Below are positions 54,601 through 62,531 of a stretch of DNA of 64,000 bases, in pieces. Source of the DNA: CAYJLF01 sp964371055 (GTDB lineage: Bacteria; Eisenbacteria; RBG-16-71-46; CAIMUX01); NCBI GenBank assembly GCA_964371055.1, contig CAYJLF010000013.1, forward strand, positions 101,216-165,215, in the 5' to 3' direction. The notes under the pieces were generated by a model. The model did no database searches. It saw nothing but the letters and a program-made list of their open reading frames with translations, and was not told where the DNA came from. The translations under genes were made by a program, and so were the position numbers. Within the stretch, counting starts at the first letter, position 1, and every line of letters starts with the position of its first letter.

Positions 54601-57315
54601 GAGTTCGACCGCACGGGAAACCTGATCGTGACGGCCGATCGCGGCAGCGAGACCGGGCGGATCTACCGCTTCAATTCGCTGAGCGGGGGGTTGGTGCAGT
54701 TCGCGGGCACCGACACGTTTCTCAAGTCGCCGTCCGATCTTCTCTATGCGCCCGGCGGTGATCTCCTCATCGTCGATCGCGAAGCCCCGGGTCCGACTCC
54801 CTCTTCCCGCGGCGTGATTTTCCGCAAGTCGAACGAGTCCTCGCCGCTCGTCACGTTCGCGGCCGATTCGATGTTCCGCGCCCCGGAGCAGGCGGTCTTC
54901 GGGCCCGACGGACGTCTCTACCTCGCGGACCCGGGCGCCGATCCAGATCGGGTCGGAGGGGACACCGGCGCGATTTTCATCCTCGATCCCCAGACCGGCG
55001 CCGTGCTCGACTGGGTGCAGTCTACGGGCCTTCGGGAACCGACGGGAGTCGCGGTTTATGATGACTCTACTCTGATCATCACCGACCCGGTCGGTGCGGG
55101 GGGTGGCAACGGCTCCCTCATGCTCTATCGGATCTACTCAGGCGTCCTGGCGCCGCTCGTCAGCCTCAGTGAGTTCGAGTCGGTCTGGCGTTCGCTTCGC
55201 TCCCCTTCGGGGGAACTGCTCGTGCTCGACCGGTTGGCCGTTGCGCCGGGGCAGGCTGGGACGCCCGGCGTGGTTTTCGGCTACGATCCGGCGAGCCGAC
55301 GGCTTCGTTACTACGCCAAGTCCGACTCCTTTGCTCTGGTGACCGATCTGGCGCGCAAACCGGGGCCGGTGGTGCGTCTGGCCCGCTACGACGTGGAGGA
55401 CGAGAACGGTGCGCCGCTCCATTCGGCCGACGTCGTGGCCTGTCGGGGGCTCCTCCGCAACGCCGGGGCGACCGTGGCCGCGGGGGTCGCCTACGCCGAC
55501 ACCCTTCCCGCGGAAGTGTCGCTCGTGCCGGGGTCAGCGACGGCGTCGGCCGGGGCACTCACGGTCATCGGGGACCGGATCGTCGCTTGGACGGGAAGCC
55601 TCGCGCCGGGCGATTCGGTGGACATCCGCTATCAGGCGCAACTGAACCCCGCTCTCGCTGAGGGGCGCCTGCTGCAATTCGAGGCCGTCGTCACCGCGCC
55701 GGTGGTCGGCTCGGTCCGTCGATCCGTCGACCTCCAGACGCAGGTGCCGCTGGAGCCCGGATACCTCTACCTGGCTGACTCCGAGGCCAATCCCTTCTCC
55801 CAACCACAGCAGACCGGGGCGATCTTCAAGGTAAACCTCGTGACCGGCGCCGTGACGCCGATGGTCACCTCGCCGGAGTTCCGCAAGCCCCGGAGCTTGG
55901 CCTTGGTCGGTTCCGCCTCCGCGCCGAAGCTTCTCATCCTGGATCGGAACGCCCGCAACCAGCATCAGCGGCTCGGCACGCTCTTCCTCTACGATCCGGT
56001 CACCCGCGACCTGCAGAACCTCGGCGGAGACTCGACCTGGGTCTCACCCGCGAGAGTGCTGGAGTGGACGGACACCGAGGCGCTCATGCTCGACACGGCC
56101 GCCGATCCATTCGGTCTGACTCCGGAGGTGGGCCCGGGAGCGATCTACCGCGTCGACCTGGAGACGGGACAGACCGCGGCGATCGCCTCCGACACACTCT
56201 TCAAGCAGCCGATGTCGATGTGCTGGGCCGGCCCTTCCAAGCTCGCGGTGGTCGATGCGGAGGCCGATCCGCGTCAGCACGGCAACAAGAACGGCGCGGT
56301 CTTCGAGGTCGACCTGACGACATCCGAGGTCCGCACCTTTGCGTCGTCTCAGCTCTGGCGGACGCCACGCGCGATTGCCGCCCGGACCGACGGCGGGGGA
56401 TTCGTGGTGGCCGATCGCGATGCCACGCCCTACAACCCCGGCGGAGGGTACGGCTCTCTCCATTCGATCAGCGGGTCGGGGCAGTCGACGGTTCTCACGG
56501 TCTCTCCGCTCTTTGCGTCACTGAACGATGTCGCGGTCGACGCGGACGGTCATCCCGTAGTGACGGACGAGAACACCGATCCCTATGCCTTCGGCGAGCG
56601 CCCCGGCGGGATCCTGCGCTGGAATCCGGCCGTGAATGGACGGATGGTGCCGCTGGCGTCGTCTCCGTTCTTCCGGAACCCGGAGGGGTTTGTCCTCCTC
56701 GGGGGGATCGTTCCGGTCGCGGTGCTCGAGGCCGCGGCCAGCGCGGTGTCGGACGGGATCCGGCTCGAGTGGCGCGGACATCCCGAGGCGACCGCGGCGC
56801 GCTACCTGGTCTATCGTCGCCTGGCGGAAGGCGCCGAGGATCCGGGCGATCCCGATCCCTCTCGATCCGAACTGGTCTCCGGCGCCGGTGACTTCCTCGG
56901 TCCCGGCCCGCACTCGTTCCTCGATGCGGAGGTGGCATCCGAGGCGTGGTACGCGTATCTCATCGTCCGGATCGATCCGGACGGCGCCGTCAGCTACTCG
57001 CACCCGCTTCTCATCCAGGCGCCTCAGATCACCGCGCGACTCCAATTGCGCCGCCCGATGCCCACCCCGTTCGCCGAGCGGACGACGATCCGCTTCTCCG
57101 TCCCCGCGCCGGGGGGGCGCGTCGAACTGGCGCTCTTCGATCTCTCCGGGCGGCGGGTACGCGTTCTGTGGGACGCACCGTCGGTGCCGGGGTCGCACGC
57201 CGTCGTCTGGGATGGTCGGGATGACGGCGGGCGGCGCGTGGCCTCGGGGATCTACTTCGCGCGACTCGCCCATCGCGGGGAGGAGCGGACCGCCCGGGTG
57301 GTGCGGTTGAAGTGA
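51646..57315 (+). CDS. Giant secreted beta-propeller / DUF11 / FlgD-like repeat protein
   Basis: 1,889 residues from ATG 51646, which gives a signal peptide (V-V-A-F-F-A-G-L-V-C-L-A-L-S). Longer starts at 51586 or 51484 add a basic N-terminus. Four NHL-like propeller blocks lie at about 35-365, 480-800, 930-1240 and 1370-1685. They contain at least 13 copies of a D-x-x-A-(D/N)-P ... G-A-(V/I)-(F/Y) motif. Three DUF11/CARDB-like Ig domains (about 368-470, 810-925, 1245-1360) separate them. A fibronectin-like domain (1690-1790) and a FlgD/type-A sorting-like domain (about 1800-1889, W-D-G-R-D-D-G-G, G-I-Y-F-A-R-L) end the chain. Probably a type IX-like secreted cell-surface protein; Asp repeats may bind calcium. 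Function unknown. Confidence 0.75.
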   Translation: MRFLFGAGPEVSRVVAFFAGLVCLALSVAVPRTLASVPAVRQVLVVDSEADVFGDGDARGAVIILGYDTPTLRIATNGVGFKDPVSVVSAPDRLLFVADASADPFDLGSNLGAVWRADPSLNTVAPPRIAGASSLFRRLADVVQEPEGTLLVLDRDADPAGWGFRNGALFRVDPTSNNVEVLAAPSVFDEPRGLTFDRDGTVLVVDPLADPLSLPNAAGAIFRIHPRTGATTLLRALTSPTFAYPVALAVIDHGPWEGDYLLVDKDADPRQRGTRPGAVYRLPRDGGPPVFFSDSPLFDEPIDILVGVREDVLVLEQSAGFPTYPLGRGGVFRFRLADGLEMGQPWGSNTFRRPEGFIQLASGELDSSLVAWQDESPGFTTAGDLFTVRARLRNTGTADAPSVSLADTVRAPFHYIAGSDSFGLGRGGYNPTMREFVWNGSLDQGDSTTVRFRVRLGEDAAPGTRYTQQLTLRVDRAPSVFRRPITPWRDFVPGVSAFADVVPTPNGEQGLLYLIGADSLNPAALWQGDPLDRPSDLVFLDDGRLVALDPSSPEGELGAIILYSTFYSDTVRVGLRLTRADGFVSPAGLGLGRDGSLLLIDRNANPSGWSYTPNPAIGDTGPGAVFRINPDDWSVEVVAAEALWREPVDALVDRTGAIVVLDYEGGDSRQGSVWEVRPGLAPIEFILDSRFFRDPAGMACNITNDLFICDPAFGGGLNPNGGAVFRLRRGTASGLSVATADSRLIRPSDCAVGPDGTVLITDREANPHALPPGDRGAVFRLNPANGRLEVEAATAYLRQPDGAVVLGYVDLQGSRLQATTPSGGNPTIGDTLRFDLAVVNRGTRAAPHATATLTFTESLQMVVLDPPPDGISFDPQNARVAWTGRVAGGDTVAVAVRATVRSGVSYGAAVGAEAQVNGGPGPVMLTATRTVRAPFVPNEVLLADLAADPNRLGVPYGAIYHLGEEGGEPVRLVYSNLALRRVSALEFDRTGNLIVTADRGSETGRIYRFNSLSGGLVQFAGTDTFLKSPSDLLYAPGGDLLIVDREAPGPTPSSRGVIFRKSNESSPLVTFAADSMFRAPEQAVFGPDGRLYLADPGADPDRVGGDTGAIFILDPQTGAVLDWVQSTGLREPTGVAVYDDSTLIITDPVGAGGGNGSLMLYRIYSGVLAPLVSLSEFESVWRSLRSPSGELLVLDRLAVAPGQAGTPGVVFGYDPASRRLRYYAKSDSFALVTDLARKPGPVVRLARYDVEDENGAPLHSADVVACRGLLRNAGATVAAGVAYADTLPAEVSLVPGSATASAGALTVIGDRIVAWTGSLAPGDSVDIRYQAQLNPALAEGRLLQFEAVVTAPVVGSVRRSVDLQTQVPLEPGYLYLADSEANPFSQPQQTGAIFKVNLVTGAVTPMVTSPEFRKPRSLALVGSASAPKLLILDRNARNQHQRLGTLFLYDPVTRDLQNLGGDSTWVSPARVLEWTDTEALMLDTAADPFGLTPEVGPGAIYRVDLETGQTAAIASDTLFKQPMSMCWAGPSKLAVVDAEADPRQHGNKNGAVFEVDLTTSEVRTFASSQLWRTPRAIAARTDGGGFVVADRDATPYNPGGGYGSLHSISGSGQSTVLTVSPLFASLNDVAVDADGHPVVTDENTDPYAFGERPGGILRWNPAVNGRMVPLASSPFFRNPEGFVLLGGIVPVAVLEAAASAVSDGIRLEWRGHPEATAARYLVYRRLAEGAEDPGDPDPSRSELVSGAGDFLGPGPHSFLDAEVASEAWYAYLIVRIDPDGAVSYSHPLLIQAPQITARLQLRRPMPTPFAERTTIRFSVPAPGGRVELALFDLSGRRVRVLWDAPSVPGSHAVVWDGRDDGGRRVASGIYFARLAHRGEERTARVVRLK

Positions 57316-57322
57316 GGCCCTT

Positions 57323-58015
57323 CTAACGCAGCCAGCGGGCGCCGCCGAACATCCCATCCACGGGACGCCGTGCCCGCGGCGCGAGGAATCGGACCGCGAG
57401 GAAACCGACGGCGAACCCCCCGAGGTGTGCGAACCATGCGACCCCGCCCCCTTCCTGCGTCCGATCCAGGACAGCGGCGAAGATCTGGATGAAGAACCAG
57501 ATCCCCAGCCAGAGGGCGGCCGGCACCGGGATGATCCGAATGAAGAGGAGGACGAACACCAGGGTGTGCACCCGCGCGCGCGGAAAGAGAAGCGCATAAG
57601 CGCCGAGCACACCGGCCACGGCACCGCTCGCCCCGATCGTCGGCACCGTCGACTGTGGATTCGCGATGGCCTGCGCCAGGCCCGCGCTGGCGCCGCATGC
57701 GAGGTAGAAGGGCAAAAACGCCCGGCGCCCCAGATGGTCCTCGATGTTGTTCCCGAAGATCCAAAGATAGAGCATGTTTCCTCCCAGGTGGAGGAAGCCG
57801 CCGTGGAGGAACTGCGAGGAGAAGAGCGTAAGGAGCGCGCCGGGCTCCCCGGAGGTCAGCCGTGCGGGGACCAGCCCGAAGCGGGCCACGACCTCGCCCA
57901 CGGCCGCATGCCACGGACCGATCTCGGCCAGAAAGACCGCGATGTTGACCGCGATGAGCAGGACCGTCAGGATCGGTCGCCGCATGGTCGGATTGTCATC
58001 TTTGAGCGGGAACAT
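57323..58015 (-). CDS. Rhomboid-family intramembrane serine protease
   Basis: 230 residues with six or seven membrane helices. Catalytic Ser130 in G-A-S-G-A-V-A-G and His197 in W-F-A-H-L-G-G-F; H-G-G-F-L-H-L-G-G-N-M is the oxyanion-side motif. It converges on the giant repeat gene. A TTGACG with poor -10 lies at 58037-58065 on this strand, a weak promoter at best. Substrate unknown. Confidence 0.92.
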   Translation of the reverse strand: MFPLKDDNPTMRRPILTVLLIAVNIAVFLAEIGPWHAAVGEVVARFGLVPARLTSGEPGALLTLFSSQFLHGGFLHLGGNMLYLWIFGNNIEDHLGRRAFLPFYLACGASAGLAQAIANPQSTVPTIGASGAVAGVLGAYALLFPRARVHTLVFVLLFIRIIPVPAALWLGIWFFIQIFAAVLDRTQEGGGVAWFAHLGGFAVGFLAVRFLAPRARRPVDGMFGGARWLR

Positions 58016-58373
58016 GATGTTGAGCCGTTGCCGCGCAGGATGGCGGTCCGGGCGCGTTCCGTCAAGCCGTGGCGACGGACGCTATCCGGCAGTCTCTGGG
58101 CAGAACTGTACCGCACGGGACAGCCCGGTCCGACCCCTTCTCCGCCAGCGCGCGGGTTGCGGGGCCCGGCCGCATCGGCAGCAGCCCCGGGGAACCCCCG
58201 AAGACGCGCGAATCGTCCCGCCTGATCAGGCCCCGCGAATCAGGTCCCTCCCCCCGCCGTCGTTGGCACGGGAATGGCGAGAGCCGTTGGGGTGAGCTAT
58301 CGGTGAACGACGGGGGGCATCTCTGGGACCAGCCGGAGTCCCGCTTCGGCGCAACGATCGGAAGGGGTACTCC
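58016..58373. other. 358-base divergent intergenic region
   Basis: Lies between the rhomboid (minus) and the lipoprotein (plus). It holds a sigma-54-like site at 58263-58279 and a weak TTGACG on the minus strand. I see no gene, tRNA or repeat in it. Confidence 0.6.
58263..58279 (+). promoter_or_regulatory. Possible sigma-54 (-24/-12) promoter
   Basis: TTGGCACG-N4-TGGCG, with GG at 58265-58266 and GC at 58277-58278 ten bases apart. The -24 half is perfect; the -12 half departs from TTGCA. It would serve the lipoprotein gene at 58374. Confidence 0.4.
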
Positions 58374-59474
58374 ATGACGCGACAGAACGGTTTCTTTCGG
58401 ACGGCGCTCCTGCCGCTCTTGATCGGCGTGCTGCTGGCACCGGGATGCGGTGACGAATCGCGGCTGCCCGCCGCGCCCGGACTGATGACGACACCCGGAC
58501 TTGACCTCGAGGCTGCGGACGGCGGGTTTACGACGGAAGCGGAGACGCCGGAGTTCGGCGACTTGGCGTTGCGCCGCAGCGTGGAGGCAGAGGCGGGCCT
58601 GAGCGAGCCCTTCGACGATGATGCGGAGGTACGTGACCTGGCCCGACACCCTGGCCGGGCCTACCTGGTCACCATCGTCTGGGGGATGTTGCAGGATCAG
58701 GACAGCCCCGGCCGGGAGGGGCTCGACGGCGTGACCTATGACTGGAGCGGCGAACTGGAGGTGAATCGGGGAGCGCTTCTGCAGCGCTCGCTCATCTCCT
58801 TCGAGCGGGAGGACGGCGATTCGCTGCTTCGCCGCGAGGTCCGCACCAGGATCGAGTGGCAGAGCCGGACCGGCGAGGGCCACGACGGCATCCGGGTCCA
58901 GGTGATCTTTCCGCCGCGCATGGGGTCCGATCCGCAGCGGGAAGACAGCCTTGTCTTCCGCGCCGGACCGGTCAAGCGGGTTTTCCTCGCGGCCGAGCTC
59001 GACACGCTCGACGAGCAGATCGACGTCGACGCGGCGGGGAATCAGATCCGCATCCTCGGGGTTCCCGTCAACCCCACGGCGGCCCATCTCCATGGTTTCC
59101 TGCGCGGGCGGTGGAACCACATCGCGGAGGGGGACTCCGCCGGACGCTTTCAGGGGGTCTGGGTCAGCTACGACGGTCGCCCGGCCGGCGTCTTCCGGGG
59201 CATCTACGGGACGCGCGAGGACAGCAGCCGGGTCTTCTTCGGGAAGTGGATTGACGCATACGGCCGATTCCGGGGGTTGATGCGCGGGACCTGGTCAGAG
59301 GGCGAAGATCGACCCGGAGTGCAGGGCACAGGCTTCGGCCAGTTCCGCGGGGAGTGGGTGAACGCGAGCGGAGAGATTGAGGGCGCCCTCGTGGGCCGCT
59401 GGCGCGCCCCGACAGAGCGGCCGGGATACCTGGACGGCCGGTGGTGCGTACCCTGCGCCACACCGCTCCGCTAG
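58374..59474 (+). CDS. Lipoprotein of unknown function with Gly/Trp repeats
   Basis: 366 residues. Type II signal peptide with lipobox L-A-P-G-C; Cys25 lipidated. A Glu/Asp-rich linker is followed by an apparently beta-rich domain (about 95-240). The last 130 residues hold at least five copies of a short G-x-F/W-x-G-x-W type repeat (G-R-F-Q-G-V-W, G-V-F-R-G-I-Y, G-R-F-R-G-L-M, G-Q-F-R-G-E-W, G-A-L-V-G-R-W). I do not recognise the family. ATG 58374 follows GGAAGGGG. A terminator lies 107 bases after its stop, so it is probably monocistronic. Confidence 0.7.
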   Translation: MTRQNGFFRTALLPLLIGVLLAPGCGDESRLPAAPGLMTTPGLDLEAADGGFTTEAETPEFGDLALRRSVEAEAGLSEPFDDDAEVRDLARHPGRAYLVTIVWGMLQDQDSPGREGLDGVTYDWSGELEVNRGALLQRSLISFEREDGDSLLRREVRTRIEWQSRTGEGHDGIRVQVIFPPRMGSDPQREDSLVFRAGPVKRVFLAAELDTLDEQIDVDAAGNQIRILGVPVNPTAAHLHGFLRGRWNHIAEGDSAGRFQGVWVSYDGRPAGVFRGIYGTREDSSRVFFGKWIDAYGRFRGLMRGTWSEGEDRPGVQGTGFGQFRGEWVNASGEIEGALVGRWRAPTERPGYLDGRWCVPCATPLR

Positions 59475-59580
59475 ACGAGATGGGTGAGCCGCGCCGCCGC
59501 CGGTCCACGCGGTGCGGTTGACGAGAGGGATTCGGCCGGGGCGAGAACCGATGCCCCTCGAGCTTCCGGCCGGATGGGAG

Positions 59581-59609
59581 GGAGAGCCTGAGGGCTCTCC
59601 TTTCCCTTT
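59581..59609 (+). terminator. Rho-independent terminator after the lipoprotein gene
   Basis: Perfect 8-bp stem: GGAGAGCC (59581-59588) with GGCTCTCC (59593-59600), loop TGAG, then TTTCCCTTT. Flanking GGGA and TCCC can extend it. Confidence 0.75.
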
Positions 59610-59705
59610 GTGGGCCATGAGGGGTGTCGCTGTTCGGGGCGCCGGACCGGTATCATGCTTCTGGGCATACCTCGACGTTGGGCCGGTCCGGAGTCGCCGT
59701 TCACG

Positions 59706-60395
59706 ATGCGCCGATCACCACGAAAGCAGGACGGGCGCCCTGGGCGCCACGTGCACCCCGTATCGGCGGAAGAAGCCGACCCGGGGCGCTTTCGCTGGAT
59801 TGTCGACGGGCACAACGCGATCTTCTCCGTTCGGGCCTGGGAGGATCTTCAGGTGCGCGGATTGCGGCGCGAAGCGCGCCGGGCACTGGAGGAGAGTCTC
59901 GAGGCGTTCGGGCGCGCCGCCGGGACCCAAGTCTGGGTCGTTTACGACGGAAACCACCTCGAGCGCAATCCCGATGCGGTCGAGACCCCGCACTTGCGAA
60001 GCGAGTATTCGTTCCCTCCGGAAGAGGCTGACGATCGGATCCGCTTCCTGGTTCGCCGCTTCCTGCACGAGGGAACACCGCCGGTCGTGGTGACGTCGGA
60101 TCGGCGCACGCTGGCCGGGACGCTACCGCCGGGGGCGCGCTCGATCGAAGTGGCGCTCTTCTTCCGGTTGCGCGACCGCCTCCTTCGACCACCGGAGAAG
60201 CAGCCGTCGGGCGAAGGCTTCGACGATCTCGACCGCATCTTTCTCTCTCGGTCTCCGCTCGAGGAGGATCGACGCCTCGCCGCGGGAATCGACGATGAAG
60301 CCACCGGTGCTGACGAGTCGGAGTCCCGGACCGATGGCCGGGAGCCGCCCGCCGCGCGGGAGGGGGGCGTCCGTCCCGACGACGACGGGAACTGA
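59706..60395 (+). CDS. YacP-like NYN-domain protein
   Basis: 229 residues from ATG 59706 (M-R-R-S-P-R-K). A PIN/NYN domain (about 30-175) has acidic sites W-I-V-D-G-H-N near the start, D-G-N-H-L-E-R-N-P-D-A-V and E-A-D-D-R-I in the middle, and T-S-D-R-R-T-L. It resembles YacP/Rae1, a ribosome-associated mRNA endonuclease in Bacillus. The tail after residue 180 is polar and disordered. The first 60 bases may hold an alternative start; the longer frame from 59610 crosses the region just after the terminator. A TATCAT -10 at 59651 lies upstream without a clear -35. Confidence 0.72.
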   Translation: MRRSPRKQDGRPGRHVHPVSAEEADPGRFRWIVDGHNAIFSVRAWEDLQVRGLRREARRALEESLEAFGRAAGTQVWVVYDGNHLERNPDAVETPHLRSEYSFPPEEADDRIRFLVRRFLHEGTPPVVVTSDRRTLAGTLPPGARSIEVALFFRLRDRLLRPPEKQPSGEGFDDLDRIFLSRSPLEEDRRLAAGIDDEATGADESESRTDGREPPAAREGGVRPDDDGN

Positions 60396-60452
60396 CCCTC
60401 TGCCTATCTGGTTGCAGACGGTGAGGTTCCTCCGGCCGGGGCGCACCGGACC

Positions 60453-60481
60453 TTGAGCGCGGCACGCGGCTGGAGTACCTT
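60453..60481 (+). promoter_or_regulatory. Predicted promoter of the TPR gene at 60502
   Basis: TTGAGC at 60453-60458, a 17-base spacer and TACCTT at 60476-60481. Confidence 0.5.
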
Positions 60482-60501
60482 CGCGACGAAGGAGGTCGCC
60501 C

Positions 60502-61149
60502 ATGCTCATGCGTCATATCCGCCGACTGCTCGGCCCTGTCATCCTCGCCGCCTCTCTGGTCGGCTCGGCCGGCGTCCTGTGGGCCCAGTCCGCCGATCCC
60601 GCGCGCGATCCTGAACGCCCCAGCCCCGAGCAGTGGGAGCGGACCCTGAAGCAGCGCCTCGCGGACAACAGCCGTGACCACGAAGCGGCGTACGAGCTGG
60701 CGAAGCACTACTACAACCAGGGCAATCGTGATCAGGCCGAGAAGGGATTCCGGCGCGTCCTGTCGATCAAGAGTGACTACGTGCCCGCGCTGGTCAACCT
60801 CGGCGTCGTGCTGAACGAGGCAGGGAAGTCCGAGGAGGCGATTCCCTTTTTCGATCAGGCCTTGGCGGCAAGTCCGGGCGATGGTCTCGCGCTCTGTCAC
60901 AAAGGGCAGGCGCTCTACGCGCTGAAACGCCATGAGGAGGCGATCCGGCTCTACCTCCAGGCGCTCGAACTCCACCCAGGGTTTCAACTGGCGCACTACT
61001 GGCTTGGTATCGCCTTTGCCGACGCCGGGATCTACCGCGAGGCGCTCGTGGAGTGGCGCCGGGTGGTGTCGATCGATCCGGAGTCGGAGATCGGCCGGGC
61101 CGCCGCCGAGGGGATCGAAGTCGTGCAGCCACTGATCAGCGGCCCCTGA
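60502..61149 (+). CDS. Secreted TPR protein
   Basis: 215 residues. Signal peptide (M-L-M-R-H-I-R-R, hydrophobic stretch, cleavage after L-W-A-Q). Three to four TPR units from about 60 to 200 (Y-x-L-A-x-x-Y-Y-x-Q-G-x-x-x-x-A; A-L-x-x-L-G-V-V-L-N-E-A-G; A-L-x-H-K-G-Q-A-L-Y). A good AGGAGGT precedes the start; ATG 60508 also fits. Periplasmic, probably a protein-protein scaffold. Its partner is unknown. It and the next TPR gene have separate promoters. Confidence 0.8.
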   Translation: MLMRHIRRLLGPVILAASLVGSAGVLWAQSADPARDPERPSPEQWERTLKQRLADNSRDHEAAYELAKHYYNQGNRDQAEKGFRRVLSIKSDYVPALVNLGVVLNEAGKSEEAIPFFDQALAASPGDGLALCHKGQALYALKRHEEAIRLYLQALELHPGFQLAHYWLGIAFADAGIYREALVEWRRVVSIDPESEIGRAAAEGIEVVQPLISGP

Positions 61150-61175
61150 CCCGGAGGGTGAGTCCGGGGGGCCGG

Positions 61176-61204
61176 TTGACCCTCGGGCCCACGGATGGTA
61201 GATT
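61176..61204 (+). promoter_or_regulatory. Predicted promoter of the TPR gene at 61258
   Basis: TTGACC at 61176-61181, a 17-base spacer and TAGATT at 61199-61204. Confidence 0.6.
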
Positions 61205-61257
61205 GCGGGCGGAAGACCGGACGTCGGGTGGGAACAGCAGTGTTCTGGGAGGTCGAA

Positions 61258-62451
61258 ATGGTTCTTCGATCGTCAGGGTGGATCCTGGTCCTCGGGCTCG
61301 TGCTCGCGGCCGGCAGCAGCGTCGCGGCCGACAAGAAGAAGGGGCAGGAGCAGGAGTTCTCGGTCGAGGATCTCTGCCGGAAGAACTTCCAGACCGGCCA
61401 GGAGTACCTCAAGAACCAGCGTTACCTGGATGCGAAGGAGTCGTTTACCCTCGTCGTCGAGGCCTGTCCCGAGGATGCGGATGCCCACCGGCAGCTCGGC
61501 CTGACCTGCCTGACGATGCGTGAATACGCCCTGGCGGCGGAGAGCTTCGAGAAGGCGCGCGCGCTGCGGCCGGATGACCCCGACCTGAAGGTGAATCTCG
61601 CGATCGCCTACTCGTACCTCGCCCGGAACGATCAGACGATGGCCGACAAGGCCCTCAGCCTCTACCTCGAGGTGTTGGAGAGCGACCCGACCAGGGCCGC
61701 GGTCTTCCAGAACGTCGGTCAGATCTACGCGGGGCAGGGCAAGATGCCCGAGTCGATCATGATGAACATGCAGGCCCTCACCCTCAGCGGGGATACCGCT
61801 GAGGTGGAGCTGCCCGAACCGCAGGGCCGTGACTGGCTGACGGCGAAGGTCTTCCCGCAGGCGTACACCTTCTTCAAGAACCGCACCGAGCGCGACACGA
61901 CCGACCTGGGCAGCCTCCGGATCCTGGCCTACTTCTACTACCGCACGAAGCTCTGGAACCCGGCCATCCAGGCCTACGAGACGATCCTCGCGCGGGAGCC
62001 GGAGAGCGCCACCGCGTTCAACGAGCACAAGATCCTCTCCGACGCCCTCAAGAAGGCCGGGAGGTTCGACGACGCCGTCCAGCACCTCGAGTATGTGATC
62101 GAGAAAGAGCCGGATGTGATGAACAACTACTACAACCTCTCCGGCTACTACAAGGACAAGGGCGACTACGGCCGGGCGGTTGCCATTGCCGACAAGGGGC
62201 TGGCGCGAAATTCCAACTGGGGTTGTCTCTGGTACGCGAAGGGGGAGGTGAAGGAAGCCCAGGCCAAGGCCCGCCAGGACGCGAAGGTCTATGCCGAGGC
62301 GATCGCCCTCTACGAGGAAGCGAAGGGATTCTTCTCCCGAGCGGTCGGCGACTCCCAGTGCGGCGCCAACGGCGCCAAACAGGTTGAGCGACAGGACGCC
62401 TTGATCAAGCGGGTGCAGGCGATCCGCGACAAGGACGAGCAGAATCGATAG
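61258..62451 (+). CDS. Secreted TPR protein
   Basis: 397 residues from ATG 61258 (GGGAGGT at 61247-61253). Signal peptide to about A-V-A-A. TPR units span about 38-350 (Y-L-D-A-K-E-S-F-T-L-V-V-E-A-C-P, Y-A-L-A-A-E-S-F-E-K-A-R). The C-terminal 60 residues are Lys/Glu-rich and helical. Similar in shape to the preceding TPR protein but not a close copy. Role unknown; likely periplasmic. Confidence 0.8.
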   Translation: MVLRSSGWILVLGLVLAAGSSVAADKKKGQEQEFSVEDLCRKNFQTGQEYLKNQRYLDAKESFTLVVEACPEDADAHRQLGLTCLTMREYALAAESFEKARALRPDDPDLKVNLAIAYSYLARNDQTMADKALSLYLEVLESDPTRAAVFQNVGQIYAGQGKMPESIMMNMQALTLSGDTAEVELPEPQGRDWLTAKVFPQAYTFFKNRTERDTTDLGSLRILAYFYYRTKLWNPAIQAYETILAREPESATAFNEHKILSDALKKAGRFDDAVQHLEYVIEKEPDVMNNYYNLSGYYKDKGDYGRAVAIADKGLARNSNWGCLWYAKGEVKEAQAKARQDAKVYAEAIALYEEAKGFFSRAVGDSQCGANGAKQVERQDALIKRVQAIRDKDEQNR

Positions 62452-62489
62452 ACCTCGCCCCTCCGGGACCGGCACAGCAACAACGAAAG

Positions 62490-62518
62490 CGGGCTCTCTC
62501 CGATCGGACGGGAGCCCG
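62490..62518 (+). other. Stem-loop before mnmA
   Basis: CGGGCTC (62490-62496) pairs with GAGCCCG (62512-62518); the loop holds the palindrome TCCGATCGGA (62499-62508). No T-tract follows. It may end the TPR transcript or limit mnmA translation; neither is shown. Confidence 0.4.
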
Positions 62519-62531
62519 TGGTGCAAGGATC

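Noticed and set aside
58037..58065. Minus-strand promoter for the rhomboid gene
   Set aside because: TTGACG is present but the matching -10 reads CATCCT, unlike the TAnnnT form used elsewhere.
62490..62518. Rho-independent terminator before mnmA
   Set aside because: The stem is good but no T-rich run follows, so it is listed only as a stem-loop.
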